Shown here piece by piece: positions 43,523 to 54,431 of a stretch of 64,000 nt of DNA (position 1 is its first letter; the number at the start of each line of letters is the position of its first letter). The notes beneath the pieces are model-generated. The model was not told the origin of the DNA. It saw only the letters and a list, made by a program, of their open reading frames with translations, and made no database searches. The translations under genes were made by a program, and so were the position numbers. The DNA lies in the NCBI GenBank assembly GCA_020310875.1, contig CM035439.1:135014753-135078752 (forward strand), read 5' to 3'. The DNA comes from Ceratopteris richardii. Lineage: Eukaryota > Streptophyta > Polypodiopsida > Polypodiales > Pteridaceae.

Positions 43523-44398
43523 TGTTGGGGGTTTCTTGGAGAAGAAGGGATTTGAGTGTTTGTAGGAGAAAAGGGAAAGAAAAGAAGAAAGATACACACT
43601 AGAAGCCTCTGCCGATTGATTATAATAAGACAAATACAATGTGAAGCACAATACAATCCAATGCTTATGTGCAAAATCCCACAGAGTGCTCAATTATAAA
43701 ATACCAAATACCCAAGGAACTTGTTGCTGTCGGCCGCCTCTGCACCAAACCTCCACCTTCTCCAAGCCTGCACTTGTGCACACCTTGCACCAAGCTTCCA
43801 CTAAGGGGGAGGGATGGATACCTTCTGTCGGCACGTGCACACTTCAATGAGACCTTGGGATCCTTGGGGGACTAGCTTAGCACTCCTCTGCACACTTCTG
43901 TGGTCACTCTTCATGCACACCTTGCACTTCACTTCTCTGGTCGCACACTAATTTTTTTTTCCACTTCTCTCTCTTGCTTTCACTTAGAATTGACCAAGAA
44001 TAGCCCTTGCCTTCCTTTTAGTGTCGATTCATGTACTCTCCTAACTGCAAGAGTATCTTGGTCCTCCTTTGATGTCCCAAGATTGTCTCCTTAGGTGGCG
44101 GCCAACGAATCCCTCTTTTGTCTTCTAGTGGCATTAGACTAAAACAAAAAGTTTTAATTGGGGCCATATTTCACTTTGGCGTACGTTGCCACTTCACTTG
44201 CCTTGACCTTTTTCCTTTAATTCTTCACTTTTGAACCTTAGGGAAATTAGAGAAATACCTTTGTGACCTGCATCCACTTTCTCCAATTTACCCTATCTGT
44301 GCACTTTGACCCTTGAACTTCGACACTTTAATTCTGCCTATGCTGACTTTGACGTTGACTTTGTTGACCTTGACCAGTATGAATCGGAGGTCTCAACA
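43523..44398 (-). repeat. Element B LTR, inverted full copy (876 bp)
   Basis: Minus-strand LTR from TGTTGAGACCTC (at 44398) to CCCCCAACA (at 43523). No PBS follows it and no polypurine tract precedes it, so it is not simply the end of another element. It contains the 66-bp segment missing in the left LTR. Confidence 0.88.
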
Positions 44399-45467
44399 AT
44401 AAGCATAAATTTGGACTTTTTTCTCAGCTCTGAACTCGGAATATGGTCAATACAGGTTTATTTCAAAGCTCTCAAAAAGACACATCTATTAATGGTATTT
44501 TTAGTCAGATATGAAAAACATGCTTCAAGTTAATAGTGATTCGTAGGAAACACTACTTCACCTCTAAGACTCACCAAGTTTCACACATGCATTATCGTCA
44601 TGAAAACAAGAGGGGATGGGGTAGTCAATATTCCTAAACACACATTTCAAGCATGAAACACACACTCAAGCTCTTGGAGAAGAATATACTCAGCAGAGAA
44701 GAGGCAAATTCTAAAATTTCATCTTGACTATTCATAATGGCAAAAAGTTCTTACGAAGAGTCATCAAGTGACCTATATACATGTTCCCTAAAAGTGGTCC
44801 TTTAACACAAGAGACTGACACTTTTATTAAAAAACACTAAATTCCTATTATGTTACAGTCTTTGGGATTTATGCATCTAGAGGACTCCTCTAGTGCATTT
44901 ACATGGCTCAAGATGTCTTTCATAGAAATTTGAAGAAGAAAAATTATGCCTAATTTTGAGAATTTTTGGGGTGTGCTTTTCTTTGCTTCTTTCCTCTACA
45001 ATAGTATAACTCCTCCAAAAGGATTTTTTCTAATTGTAATCACACTGATCACTATGAGCATTTGAAGTTCATTGTCTCATCCAAAGATAGTAAGTTTTTT
45101 GAGCTAGTCAATGCACAAACTTATCTATTTTGTATCGATTATTTCTCCTTGATGCTCCAAAGTACATAGTGCATTCTATTGCACTTATCACATACCTATA
45201 AGGTCTATCTCCATAAGCTCAAGGGATGGTCTTATGCTGGTTGGCTAGACCGAACTTCATCGCTTCGCAACTCACTCTTCTACCTCCCACAAGCTTCTCC
45301 AAGTTCTTTCAGATATGACCCTTAGCCATTACGCACGATTGTGCAACCTCAATATTTGAGGAATTGAACAAATAGTTCACTGAATAATAGGAGATTGTAT
45401 TGCACCTTTAGCCAATTATGTGGAAAATGGCATATGTTGTCCTCAATTTACAAGTATGCTATGAATA
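44399..45467. other. Unassigned AT-rich sequence
   Basis: No gene, repeat or element signature that I can support. The first 300 bp may include the remainder of the element D LTR cut by element B; this is a guess based on the near-matching 5-bp flanks. Confidence 0.3.
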
Positions 45468-46080
45468 ATGGGAATATATAGCCTCAAATCCGATCACTTG
45501 GCTTTTCGTGACAATGAAGCAGTAGAGTGTCTTGCAGATATTAAGAACTCTATGGTTGAAAATGGTGGCAATGCTACCATGATTAAACTTTTTAATGCAC
45601 AACCTTCAAATTTGACACATAGCTTGTGTCGAGTATTGAATGTAAAGGCATTTAAGGAAGTGGTGAATAAAAGTAAACTACACAGTGCATGTTCAATTGT
45701 AGACCCTTTACAAGAGTGCTGCAATGTTTTCGGCTAGCCGGCCATAACAGATGCTGCAATTAAGCTTGCATCACATGGTTCAGGTTTAGAACCGACCATG
45801 TATATGACTAGTCAACAACAAGTGATCAAGGACTATGAAAATGTTGTTTTTACTTGGATAGCTAGAGAACTTGGTGCAGAGGCTACAAATGAAGCTTTTC
45901 CGATTCTTTCCAACAGTAGAGTTAACCAAGGTTTGTTTTGGAATACTCTTTCTTAGAAGATAAATGAGTCTTTAGATTTAGTGGTGCTTTGTATTCCAGT
46001 CAATCTCGCTTGTGTCACTCTTTTTCTTTGGGATTGGAAAAGTTTTGAGTCTTACAAAGATGTACCATAAATATATGTTC
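45468..46080 (+). pseudogene. Unidentified protein-like remnant
   Basis: A frame with few stops: 45468-45737, then a stop, then continuing as DAAIKLASHGSGLEPTMY and VVFTWIARELGAEATNEAF to about 46060 with one more TAG. Composition looks like real coding sequence rather than random AT-rich DNA. I do not recognise the family; a decayed host gene or a transposase remnant are both possible. Confidence 0.35.
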
Positions 46081-47937
46081 AAGTGTGCAGAGAAGTGCTT
46101 ATAAGATTTGCAAAAGAAGCTAGTAGAAATCCCAAAATGTCATATCCCTAAGTTGTAATTGTCTATATGAAGTAGTGTGGCATTAGAAGAGAAGAAGAAA
46201 TGTTTTTCTTCCATTCGTGTTCATATGCACTTGGGTGTGTGTAGATGGCCATCCTTTGAAAAAGAAGAAAAAAACAGGTATTTCTCTGATGCAAGAAAAG
46301 GTGGTTGAAGAAGGTTGTGTGGTGATGAGTCACATTTTACAAAAAGTAACAAAATCCAAAGAAACAGAATTCAAGATTGATACACAGGAGGAGGGATCAA
46401 ACTCAGAGAAGTACAAGAGTGATATTAAGATAGAAATTCAAGAAATTCTTGATGATATCCATAAGGGAGCAATATATTTAGATATGGAAGTAGAAATGAG
46501 GGAGGTACATACTTCAAAAGAAGAAGAACGAAAAATTGATCATGAAGAAAAATAAAAAAATGAATAGAAAGAAGAAGGGCCTCAGAAAGTAATAAAACAA
46601 AATAAAAGAAGTAAAGGGAGCTGAACAAGAAGAATATGAGTCAAATGAAAATAAAGAGGATTATCAATATAATCAACATGTATAAAAAAAAATGAGACTA
46701 TCAACAAAATGGGAGAGGATATCATAAGATTAGAATCTAAAAACACAATATTACAAACTTCATATTAGGTTCTTACCAAGGTCAATGAGGAAATCAATAG
46801 AATCCTCATGGAAGAAGGGCTTGGTTGTCACAAGAGAACTGTTTGAGAAGGACAATCCAGTATGGAGGAATAAATGGTTGGATTAGAATAAGGAATGTAT
46901 AAAAATATGGAAGTAAGCACCAGTCCAAATAAAAATAAATCCAGCCTATTGTCCAATAGCAAGAATAAGGGAATGGAAAGTGTTCTAGAAAAGAAGGAAT
47001 GAAGGTCACATTCTAGTGAGATGGCTGAATTTTCCTAATATTGTGGGACCAAAGAAAGGAGCTTGGGCTACAAAAAATTACATGCTTACCGATACCAAAG
47101 CTTTGATAGAGAATCTGAAGGATGTTAATGATCCAACTTGTATATTACTAAGCGAAATCTTGAGACTCATCATCACCTCTAGAGAAACCTTTATTGACAT
47201 TGATATAAGAACCCTTAATTATATAGGATTTAATTCACCATCAGATGCACTTCTTTTTTATTTAAGTGAAACCCTAGGCAGGATATGCTTGATGGCTTAT
47301 TACATTAGAGTCATTTTTGTGGGCAGTCACTATGTACACATTTTGATGCATTTGAATATGGATTTTTTGAAAGGGAGTCAGAGATTTTTGGGAAATTTTC
47401 TCTTGTAATGACTTCTAGATTATAAGCATATGAAGCAGCCTACATAGAATACGTAAAGATGGATGTGATTGATAAGCCCATGGCAGCTGTTCAATGGAGG
47501 AAGGTACTTTTTGAAATGGTAAATGATCTGAATATTACAGAAAGAAAGAGTCATGATTTGGTTGCACAGGTATACCAAAGAAAGAAGAAACAGTGAAAAC
47601 CACAGACCCATGGAAATTTTGTCAAGGATGACAAAAGTTTATGAGGGGAAGGATGTTAAAAGATACTTTTTTAGAAAAAAAAGATAAATTGTAAAATTAG
47701 ATTTATTTACTTTAGAAGGATTAGATGGATGTAAAAATGAAGAAGATTCTTCTTCATTAGAAGGATTAAATTATGTAATTTTTTGATAATTATTAGAGCT
47801 CTCAAATGTATAGAAAAGTGTCCTGACAAGTCGAGAAGAACTTAATTTTCAAGTGAAAAATAGGACACTTGAAAAAGTATATAAGTCAATTTGTGACTTA
47901 CTTTTGGATGATTAATTTTGTATGGAGAATAATTGAA
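46081..47937. other. Unassigned AT/GA-rich sequence with short ORFs
   Basis: Contains a Glu/Lys-rich frame at 46217-46555 and a 130-codon frame at 47016-47408, neither recognisable. The purine-rich plus strand resembles eroded coding sequence of an acidic protein. No further features seen. Confidence 0.3.
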
Positions 47938-49031
47938 TGAGAATTGGAGAGCTCTTATCCTTCCTTTCCTATCTCATCACTTAGCTTCTATGGTGATTTT
48001 TTTATGAATTGTCTAGTGTTTCCTTTGGATTTGTCTTGTTAATCAGTTGTTCTTTGAGTATTTCATGAGAATAGAAGATCTTTTCTTCATGATCTATCTT
48101 CATTCTCGTTATAATTGCTAAAGAAATTGACTATGTGCTTTCCATTAGAATTGTGATTGTATCATCTTAATGATATAGGTACTGAAACTAACTTTTGATT
48201 TCATATTCTTAATCTACGTAGAAAATGGCATGATTAAGGCAGAAGAATCATCTTAAAAGCTTATTTCTAACTCAAGATATACAAAACCCTAATATTTCAC
48301 ATAAACTTCTCATGAATTCTCTACTGAAGCTGATTTTGTTAATAAAGCTTAGACGCCAATGATGAGGAAGGGGCTTTGGTCTTAGTATACTTCCCATATT
48401 GACAAATTGAAGGTGTTTAAGTTGCTAATCTTTTATGCTATGATGATTGGAGAGGACAACTCCAAATGATAATAAACATCTTTTTGAGAATTGGAGAGCT
48501 CTTATCCTTTATTTCTTATCTCATCACTTAGCTTCTATGGTGATTTGTTGATGAATTTTCAAGTCTTTCCTTCGGATTTATCTTGTTAATCAGTTGTTCT
48601 TTGAGTATTTCATAAGAATAGAAGTTCTTTTCTTCATGATCTATCTTTATTCTCATTATAATTGCTATAGAAGTTGATTGTGTGCTTTCTATTAGACTCG
48701 AGAGTGTCTCCTCTTAATGATACATGTACTGAAACTAATTTTTGATTTCATATTCTTAATCTACATGAAAATTGGCATGATTTAGGCATAAGAATCATCT
48801 TAAGAGCTTATTTCTAACTCAAGATATACAAAACCCTAATTTTTCACATAAATTTCTCATGAATTCTCCATTGAAGCTGATTTTGTTGATAAATCTTGGA
48901 CTCCATTGATGAGGAAGGGGCTATGGTTTTAGTATACTTCCCAAATTGGAAAATTAAAGGTGTTTAAGTTGCTAATCTTTTATGCTATGATGATTGGAGA
49001 GGACAACTCCAAAGGATAATAAACATCTTTT
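47938..49031. repeat. 547-bp tandem duplication
   Basis: Copy 1 at 47938-48484 and copy 2 at 48485-49031 run head to tail, both starting TGAGAATTGGAGAGCTCTTATCC and ending ATAATAAACATCTTT. By eye they are roughly 90 percent alike. Directly after copy 2 comes TGGCACCATTACC, a possible decayed tRNA-Asp PBS, so the copies could be worn LTRs in tandem. The ends do not show a clean TG...CA, so a plain segmental duplication is equally possible. Confidence 0.75.
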
Positions 49032-49048
49032 GGCACCATTACCAATGA
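49031..49048 (+). promoter_or_regulatory. Possible decayed tRNA-Asp PBS
   Basis: TGGCACCATTACCAATGA agrees with the tRNA-Asp PBS at 12 of 18 positions, and five of six mismatches are G to A. The preceding TTT resembles the A3 context. Weak evidence alone, stronger with the satellite leader that follows. Confidence 0.35.
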
Positions 49049-49984
49049 AATAAGCAAGGCTTTCAGTCATTGGAACTTTGGACCTTTGCTAGATCTTCCA
49101 AGTTGATAGTAACAAACATTTGTTCAAATTCATTGTGAATCATCATGTGTGCAAGTGTATAAAGGTGAGTGTGTTGTCTTTTGTTAAAGATTACTTCATT
49201 CACTTTATTTGGACTAAGAAGTAAAGAGTTGCATGTTGTTCTTTAAGTTCAAGTTGCACAATTTCCAACCATTATCATCAGGGTTTTAGGCACATTCAAA
49301 GAAACCCTAAATAATTTGTTTACTTTTTATTTGGGGATCCAAAAATCAATTAAAAATAATTAAATCTAAAAAAATACAAAACCAAGGGAAGAAAGTGAGG
49401 GGAAACAATTAAAGAAATGCATTGAATATGAATAATTTAAAAAAATGCAATTTTTTATGATTGTGGAAAACACCAATCTCTACAGAAAATTGTGATTCTC
49501 AGAGAAGGGTAAGAACTGAATAATACTTGTGAAAAGAACAAAAATTAGTGAGTATTAAGGAGTAATAGTGAAAAAGAGGAAGAAATCCACATAGAAATTG
49601 GGAATATTTTGAAGAAAAGGTAAAAATCAAAATTCTAAGCATAAAATATAAAAGGACTCAGAAAATTTTTGATCATTTGTTGAATGTGAGAAAGAGATAG
49701 AGAGAAGAGAAGAGTAGGAAATTGCAATCCTCACCAGAAAGCATTTTTTGGCTAGGAGGACTTAGCTCAAGCAAGGTAACACTCTTACTAATAATTTTAT
49801 ATAAAAGTTTTGCTTTTTTTTGCAAATGTTTTTTAAAAATCAACTATAGAATCGCAATTTCCAGAAATAGGATTTAAATGGAGAAAAAGATAACATTTTG
49901 ATTATATGGTTAATTGCATGGTATTTTTTTGAAATTGTGCTCTTGTTGAAGTTAAAAAAACTAAAAAAAGAAAAATAAAATTTT
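49049..49984. other. AT-rich unassigned stretch
   Basis: A-rich sequence without recognisable genes. It could be the leader of an older A-like element if the PBS at 49031 is real. Confidence 0.3.
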
Positions 49985-50456
49985 TTGGTAAAAAAATCAC
50001 GTAGTCATGATTTTGACCAAAATTTCATGATGTTGACCAAAATTTCATGATTTTGAGCCAAGATCGTGAAAAACACAATTTTCACACAAAAAATCACACA
50101 ATCGTAATTCTGACCAAAATTTCACGATTTTCAGTCAAGATCGTGAAAAACACGATTTTTACACAAAAAATCACACAATCCAGATTTTGACCAAAATTTC
50201 ATGATTTTGACCAAAATTTCATGATTTTGAGTCAGGATCGTGAAAAACACGATCTCCACACAAAAAATCACACAATCATGATTCTGACCAAAATTTTATG
50301 ATTTTGAGTCAAGATCATGAAAAACATGATTTTCACACATAAAATCACACAATCACAATTCTGAACAAAATTTCACGATTTTGAGTCAGGATCGTGAAAA
50401 ACACGATTTTCACACAAAAAAATCACACAAAAAGTCAAGATCATCAAAAATACGAT
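49985..50456. repeat. 78-bp satellite array interrupted by A3
   Basis: About six units of 77-78 bp with the pattern CCAAAATTTCACGATTTTGAGTC, AAGATCGTGAAAAACACG, CACACAAAAAATCACACAATC. The motif ACGATTTTCACACAAAA recurs in the A3 leader beyond the LTR (near 52350). A3 begins at the end of the array. This may be the leader of an older related element or an independent satellite. Confidence 0.8.
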
Positions 50457-51065
50457 TGTTGAAGCTCAAGGTCAAGGACAAAGCATGGAAGCACATCAAA
50501 GAGGTGGACACACAAGAAAAGGGAGCAAGTAGGGAGCTCCAAGAAGTGTATGTCAAATTTTCACAAGAATTCCCTACAAAAATAGTGATTTTCATGACTA
50601 AAAACCATTGTAAATACCATTTTCTATTTTTGTAACTCCACTTTTTTAAAGCCAAGGAGTCCCGGAGCTTGAGGAGTATTAGAACTATCATCCTACCAAT
50701 TTTCATAATTTTTAGACTCCGTTTGAACCCTCAAATAAGCCCTGGAACCTAATTTTTAACTAGGCCGGACACTAGGTCTGAATAGGGCCAAAACTGGTCC
50801 AAAAACTATAAAAAGAGCTAGAGATCTCATTTTTGAGGTTGGCTTGTTAGAGAATAGAGCCTTTGTAAGAGAACTCTTTTGCAATCAAAGCTTTCCATTG
50901 TTCCTCTCTTTGATCTTATCTTGTGCGCGTGTGTGTGTATGTGTGTGCATGCTAGTGTGCTTTCACTCACGCACTTGTGCCTTCACTTGCTCATGGTCTT
51001 CATACCGGTCCTCACGTCTCCGCAGATCGACAAGTAAAGGAGGTGGTGCTTACGCTTGAGCTACA
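50457..51065 (+). repeat. A3 5' LTR (609 bp)
   Basis: Starts TGTTGAAGCTC, ends GAGCTACA. The TATA box (TATAAAAA, 50807), the GT/GC tract (about 50920-50950) and the 3' end align with the A1 LTR; the first 120 bp are diverged. The start is inferred from TGTTGA and from the end of the upstream satellite. Confidence 0.8.
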
Positions 51066-51073
51066 CCAAATTT

Positions 51074-51091
51074 TGGCACCGTTTCCGGGGA
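51074..51091 (+). promoter_or_regulatory. A3 primer-binding site, tRNA-Asp
   Basis: TGGCACCGTTTCCGGGGA, 16 of 18 positions complementary to tRNA-Asp, 8 nt after the LTR end, as in A1. Confidence 0.85.
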
Positions 51092-52619
51092 GAGAGCTTC
51101 GAGGACAAGCGTTGTGATGGTAAGATCGTAGATTTGCGACGTTGGAAGGTAGAAAAACTATAATTTCTGTTCATTTTCTGATTTTTCTTCTTCATCTTCA
51201 TCATCATCATCATCTCCATCTTCATCCATCTTCATCTTCACAGAAATTTTTTGTTTTTTTAGTGCATTTTCACCATTTTCATACCATATTTCATGCATTA
51301 TTGTGTGGGAAGGAGTTAAGACCTGCAAGGGAGAGCAAGCGCCTGTGTTTTTTTTTACGACCTGCACATACGGAGCTCGCCATTGCTCGGCGCTCAGAAA
51401 TTCGAAGTTCTCGCCAAAAAACACGCCATTGCTCGGTGCTCAGAAATTCGAAGTTCTCGCCAAAAAACATGATTCTATGATGAAAATCGCGATTCTATGA
51501 AAAATTCAAAATCTTTTTTTAAATCATGATTTTCTATTTCACGCCTAAAAGCTCTCTGAAGGAAACACGATTCTGAGGTGATTCTCAAAATCGCGATTCT
51601 CTAGTTGTGCTCAGAATCGTGATTCTCTAAGTTTTTCAAAAACACGATTCTCTGGTCACCCTCAGAAGCGTGATTTTTTTTGGCAATTCTCAAAAAATAC
51701 GATTCTGAGCAAAAACACAATTCTCAGCCAAAATCACGATTTTCAAGTAAAAACACGACTTTGGGAAAACACGATTTTCAGTGGGCTCAAAATTGCGATT
51801 CTTACGAATCACGATTTTCAACGAAAAACACGATTGTGATCAAACACGATTCTCTATTGGCAATCGCGATTTTCAAAAACACGATTTTCGCTAAGGTACA
51901 AAATCGCGATTTTCAAAACACGATTTTGAGGAAACACGATTTTCAATCAAAATCGTGATTTTTTTGTCATTCTCAAAATTGCGGTTTTCAGGCCAAAAAC
52001 ACAATTTTCTATCAGAATCGCGTTTTTCACGATTCTCTCTCAAAATCGTGTTTTTCTCGATTCTCACTCAAAATCGCCTTTTTCGGGGTTATTCAAAATC
52101 GCGATTTCATAGGTGCTCAGCATCGCGATTCTCTTGATTTCACAGCATCGCGATTCTCTTGATTTCATAGCATCGCGATTCTCTTGAATTCACAGCATCG
52201 CGATTCTCTTGATTTCACAGCATCATGATTCTCTTGATTTCACAGCATCGCGATTCTCTTGATTTCACAGCATCGCGATTCTCTTGATTTCACAAAATCG
52301 CGATTCTCTTGATTTCACAGCATCGCGATTCTCATGATTTCACAAAATCGCGATTTTCACACAAAATCGTGATTTTTTCCAAAAGGTCCTGTATGCCTGT
52401 TTTGAACCCCAGGAGCCTGATTTGACATAACTTTTTCATCCAAAGTCCATTTTTTGAGCTCTATAACTCGTTGGAAAGCTCGTTTTTTATAAGAATAATG
52501 CGTTGATTTTCAAATAGACTAATTTGAAGTTGACCCTCAGATGCGACTAGGGAACCAAGGGGACTCCAAAGGATTTTGAACCATACCAAGGGGAAATTTT
52601 GGACTCTTAACCAAAGCTT
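51092..52619 (+). other. A3 leader
   Basis: Keeps the donor-like GATGGTAAGA soon after the PBS. From about 51380 it is dense in irregular copies of AAAATCGCGATTTTC and AAACACGATTCTC, passing into the regular 25-bp array at 52121-52370. No long ORF. Confidence 0.75.
52121..52370 (+). repeat. A3 leader minisatellite, 25-bp units
   Basis: Ten head-to-tail 25-bp units of the form CATCGCGATTCTCTTGATTT plus CACAG, beginning every 25 bp from 52121. Variants are few (CATCATGA in unit 5, AAATCGCGA in units 8 and 10). The core ATCGCGA matches the core of the A1 array although the rest of the unit differs. Confidence 0.95.
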
Positions 52620-54431
52620 ATGAACCTGAGATCTCGTAGACACCTAGGCAAGGATAGACAAAGCATTAGATCTTCTCAGTCTAGTGTCAACCATACAGCT
52701 AAGTCTTGGGCACAACAACTAAGTGGTTTTCCTTACGTACTAAACTCTGACACAAGTGACTCAGAAATGTCTTTTAGCATGGGGAAACCTACAGGTGGCT
52801 CAGGAACTGTCCATCTACAAACACTAGAAGGTCCCTATAAGACACAATTGGAATATATTCGGACCAACCGATTAGGTGCTCGTCTCTATGAGGATGGCAT
52901 GAGGCGATCAGTGGTCCAACTCAAAAATCCAGATCAACCCTTTGGACTTGAACACCCGGTGGTCAAATTCGAAGAGGGTTCATACATTGATAAGGAAGGA
53001 ACCATGTATGTGGTCACCAACCTACCAGATAGGGCTGATGAGTTTGGAATTATCATTCATGAGAATGAGATAGGAGACCTAGAACAAGGAAATGTAGGAC
53101 GAGGACCCCAGACTCCTAGAGGTAAGTCAGTTTTGACCAGAGTGATCACTCCAGATTGGATCCCTCAAGACAACAAAAGCATAGAACTATTCTTGAATAG
53201 AGAAACAGAGGAAGCCTTTTGGAGATTCAAGCCAGATCAACCTAGCCAATTGGGCATAGTCATCATCTACGAGTTCAAGGATCCAGAGATACCAGGCAAA
53301 GTTGTCTACCTGGATAACACATCAGAGAAGATGTTCTTGGTAACAGAACACGATAGACATGCATATACTTGGAAGAGTGAATTGATTTTCCCTCCACCAA
53401 GATCCAATATTTCCCATGGCCTCCAAGGAGTAGGATCGTCCCAAGCTCATGAAGCCCAGAGAGAAGGAAATAGAGAGAGACCTGAGGTAAGTTTTGCACA
53501 CACTATGGGCAGAAATAGATCAAGATTTGACAATGAAAGACCTGAAAGAGAGAGACATCAAGCACATAGGCAACAAAGAGATGAACATGATTTTCCATTG
53601 CCTAGACCCCGAGAGCACCCAAGAACCCTTAGACCCACTCAAGTGATCAAGGCAATGAAGAACTATTTTGACAGGATAGGAGATCCTTATGATCATGTGG
53701 TCGAGTTCAAACAAGTGTTAAGAGCTAAACAGGTTGAGGAGTTGTTCACCCAGTATGAGGCATTTGGTTTGACTCTTAAGGGCATTGCCTTAGCTTGGTT
53801 TCAACCACTGAGTAGTCGCAACTATCGCGATATAGGTCAACTGCTAGACGAATTCATTGTAGAATTTTTCAAGAGTGGTATCAGGCATAACACATCATCT
53901 TTGATCCACAGCTTCAAGTAGACACCCCAAGAAATAGTGCGGCTAGCATGTAGAAGGTTCAGACAGTATCTAGAGAGATGCCCTGCTCCAGAGTGACCCA
54001 CACCAGCCAAACAAGTGGCTTTGTTTTTAGATGGCTTACTAAGCACCAAGTTAAGATCATATGTGTACTTGAAAGAGCCTAGATTCATAGAAGAGTGTGT
54101 GCAGACCTGCATTGACATAGAAGACAACTTGGATGAGGAGTTAGGACTATCCAAACTCTATCAAGATTCTGACATTTCTACTAGTCAGACCTCCAGAGCC
54201 TCCACTAAGCTGGATGAGATAGCAGAGCAAGTTGCCAAGAAGCTAGGAGTTCAAAATAAACTAATACCAAGAGTCACCTCATTGAACCGGTGTTATACTT
54301 GTCGAGGTGACCACATGGCTAATGTATGCCCATTGCACAACCAGAACATGAGAGAAAGGAATGCTCCATATTGCAACATTGAGAGAAAATACACGAACCA
54401 TACGGCTCAAGATTGTCCATACAATAGATAG
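52620..54431 (+). pseudogene. gag: A3 gag pseudogene
   Basis: ATG at 52620 (MNLRSRRHLGKDRQ). Same layout as A1 Gag: N-terminal region, capsid part with MKNYFDRIGDPYDHV and ALAWFQPL, and knuckle CYTCRGDHMANVC, followed by YCNIERKYTNHTAQDC. Stops at 53919 (TAG), about 53994 (TGA) and 54429 (TAG). At the site of the A1 gag stop this copy has Pro, so the frame runs further. Confidence 0.88.

Larger units (their letters stand above)
21463..44398 (+). mobile_element. Element B: decayed Ty3/Gypsy element with inverted terminal LTR, hosting A2
   Basis: Left LTR 21463-22273, a different PBS (22279-22295), gag start, then the A2 insertion (22936-35104), gag end and pol (35105-39972), a non-coding and low-complexity region, an LTR fragment, and a full LTR in reverse orientation at 43523-44398. 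Outer flanks GTAAG (21458-21462) and ATAAG (44399-44403) agree at four of five bases, consistent with a worn target duplication. The family is distinct from A: canonical CX2CX4HX4C knuckles, protease motif DGGSG, and RT motif FMDD. Confidence 0.65.

Noticed and set aside
45468-46080. Intact host gene
   Set aside because: At least two stops interrupt the frame, no recognised domain or introns can be placed, and neighbours are repeats; left as an unidentified remnant.
47938-49031. Confirmed pair of LTRs
   Set aside because: Copies are in direct contact with no internal region between them, and their ends lack a clean TG...CA; kept as a tandem duplication with LTR origin only as a possibility.
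49985-50456. CRISPR-like array
   Set aside because: Units are contiguous 77-78 bp satellites without unique spacers, in plant DNA.
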